From Paenibacillus sp. YN15 (GTDB lineage Bacteria > Bacillota > Bacilli > Paenibacillales > NBRC-103111): a stretch of DNA of 57,148 nucleotides. Positions 36,541 through 45,800 of this stretch are shown one piece after another. The stretch's first letter is position 1. Every line of letters begins with the position of its first letter. Made by a program: the position numbers and the translations under genes. The stretch lies in NCBI RefSeq assembly GCF_003285005.1, contig NZ_QMFA01000025.1, positions 1 to 57,148 of the forward strand, given 5' to 3'. The notes below the pieces were generated by a model. The model saw only the letters and a list, made by a program, of their open reading frames with translations. It did no database searches and was not told the DNA's origin.

Positions 36541-36575
36541 GAGTTTGTCTGACGGAGTTTCATCGTACCGTACAG

Positions 36576-36601
36576 GAAGGAAGGCGACAACGCCTTCCTT
36601 C
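36576..36601 (+). terminator. Attenuator-like hairpin, module B
   Basis: A perfect 11-bp stem, GAAGGAAGGCG/CGCCTTCCTTC, with an ACAA loop and no real T-run. It occupies the same position as 4451-4484 in module A although the sequence differs. Confidence 0.55.
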
Positions 36602-36631
36602 TTCAAGGGAAAGAAGGAGTGAAGAGAGGCT

Positions 36632-37591
36632 ATGACCCATACTGCGGAGCTGGACAGAAGCAAGCCCGTTGCCCGTTCGCAAAAAACGGCGGCCCGGCTG
36701 GTCCGCGATTTCGCAATGAATAAATATCTGTACATCATGATGATCCCCGTGGTCATCTATTATCTGGTTTTCCACTATGCCCCCATGTACGGGGCGCTTA
36801 TCGCCTTTAAGGACTATTCGCCCATGAAGGGCATTATGGGAAGCGATTGGGTGGGCTTTCGGCATTTTGCCGACTTTTTCGGCAGCTACTATTTTCGCCG
36901 GATTCTCCTGAACACCATTACCATCAGTTTCTATACGCTGATTTTTGAATTTCCCGCCCCGATTATTCTGGCCTTGCTCATCAACGAGGTTCGTCACAAA
37001 GCCTTCAAGCGGGTAGCCCAGACCATCACCTACATGCCGTATTTCATCTCGCTGGTGGTCATCTGCGGCATCATTACCGACTTTACCAACGCCGACGGGA
37101 TCATCAACCGCATCTTCGTCTGGATGGGCTACGACGGCCAGGCCATGCTGCAGAAGCCCGAGCTGTTCCGGCCGATCTACATTCTCTCCGAGATTTGGCA
37201 GCGGATCGGGTGGGAGTCCATCATCTATATCGCCGCTCTTATGGGCATCGACCAGGAGCAGTATGAAGCGGCCCGCATGGACGGAGCCAGCCGGTTCAAG
37301 CAGATATTCCATATCACCCTGCCGGGCATTATGCCCACCATCGCCATCATGATGATTCTGCGGATGGGCAATCTGCTGAACGTAGGCTTCGAGAAAATCA
37401 TCCTGCTGTACAATCCCATTACCTACGTAACCTCGGATGTGATTTCCTCCTTCGTGTACCGCAAGGGCTTGCTGGAATTCGGCTGGAGCTACAGCTCGGC
37501 GGTGGGCCTGTTCAATTCGGTCATCAATCTGATTCTGCTGATAACAGCCAACTACGTCAGCCGCAGATTGAATGAGAGCAGCTTATGGTGA
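36632..37591 (+). CDS. CUT1 sugar ABC permease, LplB type (module B)
   Basis: This 319-residue permease is equal in length to the module A permease at 4509 and matches it nearly end to end: 'HYAPMYGALIAFKDYSPMKG', 'YMPYFISLVVICGIITDFTN' and the EAA loop 'QYEAARMDGASRFKQ'. It has six predicted transmembrane helices. It sits between the module B lipoprotein and the second permease. Confidence 0.92.
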   Translation: MTHTAELDRSKPVARSQKTAARLVRDFAMNKYLYIMMIPVVIYYLVFHYAPMYGALIAFKDYSPMKGIMGSDWVGFRHFADFFGSYYFRRILLNTITISFYTLIFEFPAPIILALLINEVRHKAFKRVAQTITYMPYFISLVVICGIITDFTNADGIINRIFVWMGYDGQAMLQKPELFRPIYILSEIWQRIGWESIIYIAALMGIDQEQYEAARMDGASRFKQIFHITLPGIMPTIAIMMILRMGNLLNVGFEKIILLYNPITYVTSDVISSFVYRKGLLEFGWSYSSAVGLFNSVINLILLITANYVSRRLNESSLW

Positions 37592-37604
37592 GGAGGACAA
37601 AGCC

Positions 37605-38486
37605 ATGAAACAGGAATCGGGTTTTCTGGAAAAATTATTTGATATCGCCATCTATGCCATCTTGATTGGGCTTGTAATTGTGACGCTTTACCCCTTGCTG
37701 TACGTGCTGTTCGCCTCTGTCAGCAATGCCGGGGAGCTTATCGCCTACAAGGGAATCCTGTGGAAGCCCCTGGGCTTCAGCATGGAGGCCTACCGCAGCG
37801 TTATGAAAAATCCGGGCATTGTGGCCGGCTACAAGAATACTCTGTTTATTGTAGTGGCCGGGGTGACCCTCAATCTGTTCATGACCGCGCTGGGCGCTTA
37901 TGTGCTCTCCCGCAAAAATGTCATGTGGAACAAGGTTTTCATGTTCATGATCGTATTCACCATGTTCTTCCACGGCGGGCTGATTCCCCTTTATCTGATC
38001 GTCAAGAATGTGGGGCTTCTGGATTCCCTCTGGGCCACGATTATTCCCTTCGCCATGAGCACCTTCAACCTGATTATTATGCGGACCTCCTTCATGGGCA
38101 TTCCCGAGGGGCTGGAGGAGTCGGCGAAGATCGACGGGGCCAACCATTTCACCATTCTGTTCCGGATCGTTCTGCCCCTGTCCATGCCTGTCATTGCCGT
38201 GATGATCCTCTACTATGCCGTAGACAAGTGGAACGGCTGGTTCTATGCTTCAGTTTTCATCAAAAGCCGGGAGCTGTTCCCGCTTCAGCTGGTGCTCCGG
38301 GAAATTCTCATCTCCAACTCCACGGACAGCATGTCCATCGGGGCAAGCGCCGGGGAGCGGCATCAGATCGGAGAAACCATCAAGTACGCGACGATTGTGG
38401 TGGCTACCCTGCCGGTGCTCTGCATCTATCCCTTCGTTCAGCGGTATTTTGTCAAAGGCGTTATGGTCGGTTCGCTCAAAGGATAG
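37605..38486 (+). CDS. CUT1 sugar ABC permease, YtcP/LplC type (module B)
   Basis: This 293-residue permease is equal in length to the module A permease at 5483 and shares 'YNTLFI/KNTLFI', 'MWNxxF' and 'EESAKIDGANHxTILFRIVLPLSMPV'. ATG 37605 follows AGGAGG by 8 nt; the longer frame from 37572 overlaps the previous gene. It ends the module B transport operon and is followed by a strong terminator. Confidence 0.92.
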   Translation: MKQESGFLEKLFDIAIYAILIGLVIVTLYPLLYVLFASVSNAGELIAYKGILWKPLGFSMEAYRSVMKNPGIVAGYKNTLFIVVAGVTLNLFMTALGAYVLSRKNVMWNKVFMFMIVFTMFFHGGLIPLYLIVKNVGLLDSLWATIIPFAMSTFNLIIMRTSFMGIPEGLEESAKIDGANHFTILFRIVLPLSMPVIAVMILYYAVDKWNGWFYASVFIKSRELFPLQLVLREILISNSTDSMSIGASAGERHQIGETIKYATIVVATLPVLCIYPFVQRYFVKGVMVGSLKG

Positions 38487-38511
38487 GGGACAGCCGGTGC
38501 AGCAGCGCAGG

Positions 38512-38541
38512 AGCCTGAATGGGATGCCATTCGGGCTTTTT
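38512..38541 (+). terminator. Rho-independent terminator of module B transport operon
   Basis: AGCCTGAATGG pairs with CCATTCGGGCT (two G-U pairs) around a GATG loop, followed by TTTT. It shows that the following AraC gene has its own promoter. Confidence 0.8.
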
Positions 38542-38567
38542 GCCGTACAATCGGAGCGGATTGGAGC

Positions 38568-38593
38568 TTTTGCCAATCGATTTTGCCAATTTC
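38568..38593 (+). promoter_or_regulatory. Candidate operator: tandem TTTTGCCAAT
   Basis: TTTTGCCAAT occurs at 38568-38577 and again at 38581-38590, 13 nt apart, about 90 nt before the AraC start. A TATAAT follows at 38620-38625. Related motifs stand at 2644, 34743 and 42737. Confidence 0.45.
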
Positions 38594-38675
38594 AATATCC
38601 CTTGCAGGGACAGGGGAAGTATAATGGAACCAGTTAACCGCTTTCCTTATACTCTGGCGTTGTGAGGAGAATGCA

Positions 38676-41045
38676 ATGAATATCCGGCACCTCTGGCAAA
38701 AACGGAAAAGCATTATCGTCACCTGGCTGGTATCCTACAGCACCGTGCTGTTCATCCCCATTATTGTAAGCCTCATCATTTACCGGCAATCCGGGGATAC
38801 CCTCAAAAGTGAAATCCACCGGGCCAATGACTATCTGCTCAAGCAGGTCCGGTACACGGTGGACAACCAGATCGATCTGATGAAGCGCCTGAATATGGAG
38901 ATTACCTGGAATTCCCGGCTGCAGACCCTGATGTATTCCAGCAGCTATTCCAATGACGCCCAGTATACCGCCTATCTCTTATCCAAGGAAATGCAGCTGT
39001 ACCAAACCTCCTATGCGTCGGTGGACGAGTTCTACGTCACCTGGTCCAGGGAGGAGGCAGTGATCCGTCCCGGGAATATCCGGGATATGAAGACGGCTTT
39101 CCAAACCATCCACGAAGGCGGCCCGTTGACCTATGAGGGGTGGAAGGAGCTTCTCCGTTACACCCCCGGCAACCGGTTTTTGCTGCTGCCCCGGACCGAT
39201 TCGTCCAACACCCGCAATACCATCGCCTATATGACCCATCTGGCCAAGGACTTAAGCGGCCGGGAGGCGGGCACCGTAGTGGTGATGGCGGATGCAAGCC
39301 GCTTCCAGCAGGCCATCGAGGGGATTTCCGGCTTCAGCGGCGGCCAGGTGCTGGTGCTGGACCAGGATAACCGGGTGCTGCTGTCCAACCTGCCCTTGTC
39401 CGCCGATGAGGACGATATCCTGAAGCTGCTGAAGGACAAGGACGAGCTTCTTGAGCCTACCCGGCACGGGGATTTGGAGCTGATGTTCATCCGGTCGGCA
39501 GTGTCCGATTTGAAATATGCCCTGATTATCCCCAGCAATCTGTACTGGAAAAAAGCGGAATATGCCCGCCGTTTTACCTATATCAGCATCAGCATCAGCG
39601 CCATCGGCGGCGTGCTGCTTACCTGGTTTTTTCTGCGGCGGAACTACTCGCCCATTCAGGCCATGGTCCGCTCCCTGACGGAGAAGGGGGCGGGAGGCGG
39701 AGAGCGGGAGGGCAACGAGCTGCACTTCATCCAGCAGGCCATCTGGAATGCCCGCAACGAGAAGGAAAAGCTGGCCGTGGAGATGCAGGCCCACCATCAT
39801 ATCCTGCGCACCAATATGCTCACCCGGCTCCTGAAGGGCAAGCCGGATATTCTGGTGCCTTATGAAGAGGCCTTCAAAACCTTCCAGATCAGGCTGGTCT
39901 CCGACGAATTTGCAGTGATGCTGTTTGTCATCGAAAACAGCGAAAGCCTCTCCTCCAAGCTGCCGGGAGTCAATGAGACCGAACGGCGCCGCCTGATCCA
40001 ATTCATCATCACCAATGTGGTGGAGGAGTTGGTGGGACAGCATGGCCATGCAGGCTATATGTCCGAGGTGGACGATATGATGGTGTGCCTGGTCAATCTG
40101 GACAAGCAGGGCGGCGGCGCTTGGAAGGACGGGCTGCGGCAGATTGCGGCGGAGGCCCAGCAATTCCTGCGGCGCTTCCAGATGGATCTGACGGTTTCCA
40201 TCGGCGGGGCCCACGCCTCCTTAAGCGGAATCGCCGAAGCCTACCAGGAAGCGCTGGATGCCATGGAATACAAGATGGTGCTGGGCAAGCAGGAGATCAT
40301 TGTGTACGGGGATATCAAACGGGAGCCCGGCAGCGCTCCGGAGAGCGGCTATTATTATCCGCTGCAGGCGGAGCAGCAGCTGATCCATACCATCAAGCTG
40401 GGCCAGGCCCGGCAGGCGGCTGAGCTGATGAACGAAACGCTGGAGCGGAGCCTGAACCGCCCCCATGTGTCCGTCACCCTGGCCCGCTGCCTGATCTTTG
40501 ATCTGGCGGGAACCATGGTGAAGGCCATTCACGAGATCGGGGACAAGGACGGCGGGATGCTGGCGGATAATCCCCTCTGGATGGAAAATCTTACGGCCTG
40601 CGATACCGTCTCCGAAATGCGCCGGGAGCTTTTGACACTGCTGGAGGAGGTCTGCCGGTATGCGGCGGCCAAGAAGGAGGCCCATCAGTCCCGGGAGCGC
40701 CAGGAAATGCTGCAGGAGCTGGTGGGCAATGTGTCCGGGCATATCCGGAACTGTTATTCCGATCCCAATCTGAATGTGAACGCCATCGGCGAAAATTTCG
40801 GGCTCAAAGGGAGTTACTTGTCCAAGCTGTTTAAGGAGCAGACAGGGGAGGGGCTGCTGGATTTTATTCACAGCGTGCGCATTGAGGCCGCCAAGGCCAT
40901 GATTACCGGCGAGCAGGATGCGGTTGCGGACATTGCCCGGCGGGTGGGGTATCTGGATGCCGCATCGTTTATCCGCGTGTTCAAAAAATATGAAGGCATC
41001 ACTCCGGGCAAATACAGAGAACTGAACGAGAGAGGCATGATGTAG
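38676..41045 (+). CDS. Membrane-anchored AraC-family transcriptional regulator (module B)
   Basis: This 789-residue protein has helices near 13-35 and 300-322, an extracellular sensing domain between them, a central cytoplasmic region and a C-terminal AraC pair ending 'AASFIRVFKKYEGITPGKYRELNE'. It is co-linear with the module A regulator at 161 (same length, same segments such as 'EALDAMEYKMVLGKQEI' and 'NVVEELVGQ' or 'NVVEELIHV'). GTGAGGAG precedes ATG 38676. Together with the upstream operator-like repeats, it probably controls module B and itself. Confidence 0.87.
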   Translation: MNIRHLWQKRKSIIVTWLVSYSTVLFIPIIVSLIIYRQSGDTLKSEIHRANDYLLKQVRYTVDNQIDLMKRLNMEITWNSRLQTLMYSSSYSNDAQYTAYLLSKEMQLYQTSYASVDEFYVTWSREEAVIRPGNIRDMKTAFQTIHEGGPLTYEGWKELLRYTPGNRFLLLPRTDSSNTRNTIAYMTHLAKDLSGREAGTVVVMADASRFQQAIEGISGFSGGQVLVLDQDNRVLLSNLPLSADEDDILKLLKDKDELLEPTRHGDLELMFIRSAVSDLKYALIIPSNLYWKKAEYARRFTYISISISAIGGVLLTWFFLRRNYSPIQAMVRSLTEKGAGGGEREGNELHFIQQAIWNARNEKEKLAVEMQAHHHILRTNMLTRLLKGKPDILVPYEEAFKTFQIRLVSDEFAVMLFVIENSESLSSKLPGVNETERRRLIQFIITNVVEELVGQHGHAGYMSEVDDMMVCLVNLDKQGGGAWKDGLRQIAAEAQQFLRRFQMDLTVSIGGAHASLSGIAEAYQEALDAMEYKMVLGKQEIIVYGDIKREPGSAPESGYYYPLQAEQQLIHTIKLGQARQAAELMNETLERSLNRPHVSVTLARCLIFDLAGTMVKAIHEIGDKDGGMLADNPLWMENLTACDTVSEMRRELLTLLEEVCRYAAAKKEAHQSRERQEMLQELVGNVSGHIRNCYSDPNLNVNAIGENFGLKGSYLSKLFKEQTGEGLLDFIHSVRIEAAKAMITGEQDAVADIARRVGYLDAASFIRVFKKYEGITPGKYRELNERGMM

Positions 41046-41067
41046 ACACCAAGGGAGGACGAAACGC

Positions 41068-42684
41068 ATGAAGCATCAGGCGAGGATTCGCTTTCTCATT
41101 CCGGTATCCGTCATTTTGGCTTTGGCAGGCTGCTTCGGCGGGGAAAAGGCTCAGGCCCCTGTTCCGCCGCTTGGGGAGGAGCCGGGCTCAGAGGCATCAT
41201 ATCCGCTGCGTCCGGAGCGGGAGCTGACCTACTGGGCGGAGCTCAACGGCAATGCCGGAAGCGTCAGGCCGACGTTTATGGAGGTGCCGTTTTTTCAGGA
41301 GTGGCAGAACAGGACCGGGGTCCGTCTGCAATTCATCCAGCCCCCCGCCAACCGGGCCAAGGAAGCGCTGAATGTGCTGCTGGCCTCCGGGGAGCTGCCT
41401 GATCTGATCGAATATGAGTGGGAGCGTTTCCCCGGCGGGCCGCAGAAGGCCATCAACGACGGATATATCCGCAAGCTGAACGATGTTATCGACCGTTATG
41501 CCCCCAATCTCAAGCGGTACTTGCAGGAGCATCCGGATGTGGACAAGCAGGTCAAAACAGCGGAGGGCAGCTATTATGCCTTCCCCTTTATCCGGGACAG
41601 CGACAAGCTGAGAACCTATCAGGGCCCGATTATCCGCAAGGACTGGCTGGATGACCTGGGCCTTGCCGTGCCCTCCACCATGGATGAATGGTATACGGTG
41701 CTCAAGGCCTTTAAGGAGAAGAAGGGCGCCGAAGCCCCCCTGAGCTTTCTCGGGGTGCCCACTGCCCTGCAAGCCATGGAAAACGGGGCGTTTGTAGGAG
41801 CGTACGGGGTTATCAAGGGCTTCTATCTTGAGGACGGCCAGGTGAAGTACGGACCGCTGGAGCCCGGCTATAAGGCGTTTCTGGCTACCTTCCGCCAGTG
41901 GTACAAGGAGGGGCTGATCGACCGGAATATCGCCGCGGTGGATACCCGCTCTCTGGATGCCAGCATTCTGTCGGGGCGCAGCGGCGCCACCATCTGGAAT
42001 GCCGGAGCGGGCATCGGCACCTGGCAGCCCCTGCTTGCGGCGGCGGATGCCCGGGCCCAATTGGCGGGCGCTCCCTATCCGGTTCTGAAGAAGGGAGAGC
42101 GCCCCTTCTATGGACAGCGGAGCTATTACACCGGCTTGGGAGGAGTGGCCGTCTCCGCCAGAAGCGACCAGGTGGTGAAGGCCGTCCGCATGCTGGACTA
42201 CGGCTATGGTCCGGAAGGGCATCTGTTCTTCAATTTCGGCATAGAAGGGGTCAGCTACACCATGAAGGGGGATTACCCCCAGTATACGGACCTGATTCTG
42301 AAAAATCCGGATAAGCTGGCTCCCTCCCAGGCTTTGGCCATGTATTCCCGGGCCAGCTACTTTGGACCTTTTGTCCAGGATGAGCGGTATGCGGAGCAAT
42401 ATTACAGCCTGCCCCAGCAGCAGGAGGCGGCAAGGATCTGGGCGGATACGGATGCGGACCGGCATCTGCTGCCGCCTACGCCCAAAACGGAGCGGGAGAA
42501 TGCGGAGCTGTCCGTTATTATGCAGGATGTGGGGGTGCTGGTGGATGAGATGTCCCTGAAGATGATTCTGGGCATTGAGCCTCTGGAGGCCTATGACAGC
42601 TATCTGGGCAAAATCCGCTCCTTGCGGATCGACCGGGCGCTGGAAATTCAGAAGGAGGCGCTGGAGCGCTACAACTCGCCGTAG
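41068..42684 (+). CDS. Orphan solute-binding lipoprotein (third paralogue)
   Basis: This 538-residue lipoprotein has lipobox LAGC (Cys22) and then a binding domain co-linear with the lipoproteins at 2799 and 34891 ('ELTYWAELNGNAGSV', 'EVPFFQEWQNRTGVR', 'FPGGPQKAINDGYIRKLND'). It starts 22 nt after the AraC stop, with GGGAGGACG as ribosome site, so the two are co-transcribed. No permeases follow. It may feed the module B permeases with another ligand or act as a sensory partner of the AraC protein. AraC followed by lipoprotein repeats the first two genes of module A. Confidence 0.88.
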   Translation: MKHQARIRFLIPVSVILALAGCFGGEKAQAPVPPLGEEPGSEASYPLRPERELTYWAELNGNAGSVRPTFMEVPFFQEWQNRTGVRLQFIQPPANRAKEALNVLLASGELPDLIEYEWERFPGGPQKAINDGYIRKLNDVIDRYAPNLKRYLQEHPDVDKQVKTAEGSYYAFPFIRDSDKLRTYQGPIIRKDWLDDLGLAVPSTMDEWYTVLKAFKEKKGAEAPLSFLGVPTALQAMENGAFVGAYGVIKGFYLEDGQVKYGPLEPGYKAFLATFRQWYKEGLIDRNIAAVDTRSLDASILSGRSGATIWNAGAGIGTWQPLLAAADARAQLAGAPYPVLKKGERPFYGQRSYYTGLGGVAVSARSDQVVKAVRMLDYGYGPEGHLFFNFGIEGVSYTMKGDYPQYTDLILKNPDKLAPSQALAMYSRASYFGPFVQDERYAEQYYSLPQQQEAARIWADTDADRHLLPPTPKTERENAELSVIMQDVGVLVDEMSLKMILGIEPLEAYDSYLGKIRSLRIDRALEIQKEALERYNSP

Positions 42685-42698
42685 CGGCGGTTTTCCGG

Positions 42699-42731
42699 GC
42701 TGCGGAACGGGCTCGCTTCCTGATCCGCAGC
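42699..42731 (+). terminator. Hairpin after orphan lipoprotein
   Basis: The 8-bp stem GCTGCGGA/TCCGCAGC has a 17-nt loop and no T-run, so it is a weak or factor-aided terminator at best. Confidence 0.35.
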
Positions 42732-42736
42732 ATAAA

Positions 42737-42757
42737 TTGCCAATTCCATTATCGATT
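42737..42757 (+). promoter_or_regulatory. Candidate operator, TTGCCAATTCC
   Basis: TTGCCAATTCCATTATCGAT upstream of the large SLH protein combines TTGCCAAT with CAATTCCATT, which also follows the repeat at 2661. It is a possible member of the same operator set. Confidence 0.35.
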
Positions 42758-42894
42758 CTCAGCATGTTTTTCCCCGGCGGATGCCTTCATAATAACCCCT
42801 GTGCCCAGCGGAAAGGAGGAGAATATTTCCTGGGCGGGAGATATGAAGGCGTTCTATCCAAAACTGATTATGATGCTGGGGAAAGGAGCTTACC

Positions 42895-45800
42895 ATGCAG
42901 CGATTGCGGAAAAAAGGGATGAATCTTGTGCTTGCCGGAAGTTTGATGCTCAGTTCCATCACCCTGCCGGCATATGTTGCCGCAGCGGATACCGGGGGAG
43001 AGGGAGGGACCGCCCTTCGCCCTTTGCAGGATGTCAGCGTATACGCCACCGGTTATCCTCTTCATGCTTCGCTTGTTGCCTCCGGGGGAGCAAGCTACCA
43101 CAAGTCTCCCGCAGACGGAGGGGATGCGGACATCATGCGCACGGGCCTCGAAGCGGGTGGACAAGCGGCGTATTCCTATCTGCGTTATGATATTTCGGCC
43201 TTGCCTGCCCTCACCGGAGATGCGGGAGTCACTCTGGAGCTGTCCGCTTCTGCTGCCGGAGAGGGAAGGGTCAGCGTATACGGGCTTCACCCCTTCCAGC
43301 TTCCGGGTACGGGGAGCGGGCCCAACTGGAGGCTTACCCCTTGGGAGGAAACAACAGCCACCTGGGAAAGCCGGTTCAAGCTGCTGACCGATTCCTTCGA
43401 CACCATCGAGGCGCATTCAGGCCAGCCGCAGCTTAGCTGGAACGTATCGGCAGCAATCCGAAAGGCCCAGAAGCAGGGCCAAGCGCAGATGGAGCTGGCG
43501 CTGGTAGCGGAGGAGCCTGTCCGCCTGCAATTTGCCGGACATGAGACGGCTGACCGCCCGGATCAGGTTCCGGTGCTGGTCTACCACGGGGAAGGGTGCG
43601 CACTTCGTCCGGCATCGCCATATACGCCGGTAGCTGCGTTTCAATATGACACCGGGTTGAAGCCGCTTCATGATGCGGAGGTCCGCCAGCCCTCCCCGAC
43701 TGCTCCTCCCGGAGCGGGGGACGAGAATTACCACTATGATTCCTTGACCGGAACCCAGGTCCCCATCCAGGATGCCCTCCGCGCCCAGAAGGGGCCGCAG
43801 GAATACTGGAGCTATTTTAAATTCGACCTGCGCAGTCTGCCGGAGCCGGAGGACATGGGCCAGGTGCTGTTCTATGTATGGGGACGGGATACCAGCAAGC
43901 CTGCCACCACCACCGATGCTCCGGCCAATACGGCCACGGTCTACGGCAGTGTCTATACCGGCTGGCAGGAAACGGAGATCACCTGGAACAACCGGCCGCT
44001 GATCGATACGCCGCCTCTTGCTTCCACTATTGTCCAACATGCCAATACCTATCACGAGTTCGATGTGACAGCTTATGCCAAGGAGCGGAAGCAGGCCGGA
44101 GCGGAGGCTATGACTCTGGCGCTGGGCATGTCCGGCGGCACCTTCTTCCACCGCGGCAAGGATACCACCGTTTCCGGGCAGCGGCCTCCCACCATCAAGG
44201 TATTGGACAAAGCGGCGGCGCCTGAGCAGCCGGAGGATATGTCCCTGGACCAAAACGGCCGCAGCCGTCTCTATCCGGAGGATTGGTATCCCGGATATGC
44301 CGATGCCAAAGGCCGGTTCCTGCATGATTTCTCCTATGCCGGCTACCACCGGGGAGAGGAGCCTCTGCCGGATATTGAGCTTGCGCCCGGACAATATCTG
44401 GATGTGACTCTGCCGCCCTATTCCGCCGATCCTGCAGGCGCTGCCGACTCCACCTCCGCCATTCAGCAGGCGTTGGATGATGCGGGGGCAGCGGGAGGCG
44501 GCGTGGTCTATATGCCCCCGGGCACCTACCGGGTCAATGCCGACGGGGTCAACCCGTACGCCCTGTCCCTCCGCTACAGCAATGTGGTTTTGAAGGGGGC
44601 AGGAGCGGAGCAAACCTTCCTGTACAATGAAACGGAGCTGATGCGCTTTAAGGATATCATCTCCGTAGGCAATGGAGCCTGGGTGCCGGAAGGGGCGGCA
44701 ACAGAGGTGCGCAATGATCTGAAGGAGCCCACTGTGCTGCTCCCGGTGAAGGATGTGGCCGGCTTCGCGGCAGGGGATTATGTGGTAATCGACTTTAAGG
44801 CAACAGCCGGGTTCCTGGAGGAATTGGGAATGACCGGAGCCTGGGCTTCCCGTCTGGATGCGGCGTACCCCGTATTCTACCGCCAGATTACTGCCGTCGA
44901 TCCGGTGGGCAAAACCTTAACCATCGACATCCCCACCCGTTATCCCCTGAAAATCCGGGACAGCGTTTCCGTCAAGCGGCTGAAGCCGCCGGTGCAGGAG
45001 ATCGGGATCGAGGATTTTTCCATCGGCAATAAACCCAATTCCAAACCCTCTACAGGAGGGCTGGGTGAAAATGATTACCAGAACCCCCAATACGCCGGCT
45101 TCGAGGTGGACAATGCCAAGGCGGTGAATCTGGTATCTGTGGCCAATAGCTGGGTGCGCCGGATCAAGACCTATCAGACGGACCCCGGTTCGCCGGTCCA
45201 TATTCTGTCCAAGGGCATTATTCTCGACCGCACCAAGAATGTCACTGTGGAGCAGGTGGTCATGGCCAATCCCCAATATCGGGGAGCCAACGGCAATGGT
45301 TATCTGTACCAGTTCATCGGCAATGACGATTTGATTGTGGACAGCCGGGCCATTAACGGGCACCACAATTACACCTACGCCAACCATACGGGCAACGGCA
45401 ATGTGCTGTTGAACAGCAGCGGTGAAAATGGCTACTACGCAACAGATTTCCATATGTATCTGAGCATGGCCAACCTGATTGACGGCCATACCCTGGACCG
45501 GGACCTGATCTCCGCCAAAACCCGTCCTTACGGCTCCAACAGCGCCAACTGGCATGGGGTGGTTACCAGCGAAAGCGTCTTTTGGAATACCTACGGCATT
45601 GCTCCCCAGTCGGCAAGCGGCATTATTATCGAGTCGGAGCAATACGGCAACGGGTATATTATCGGCACCTCGGGCGCAGTCAGCAATGTGAACGTAAAGA
45701 TTGATCCTCCCTCCAACATTGCCGCCGCCAGGACCAAACCCTACGATATGGCGGAAGGCATCGGCCAAGGAGAGCTGCTTGCTCCCGGCAGCCTGTATCT

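Noticed and set aside
34915-36756. 613-residue minus-strand frame (also similar ones at 15196-16971, 41197-42765 and 44917-46599)
   Set aside because: All are complements of well-supported lipoprotein or SLH genes, lacking starts and recognisable domains.
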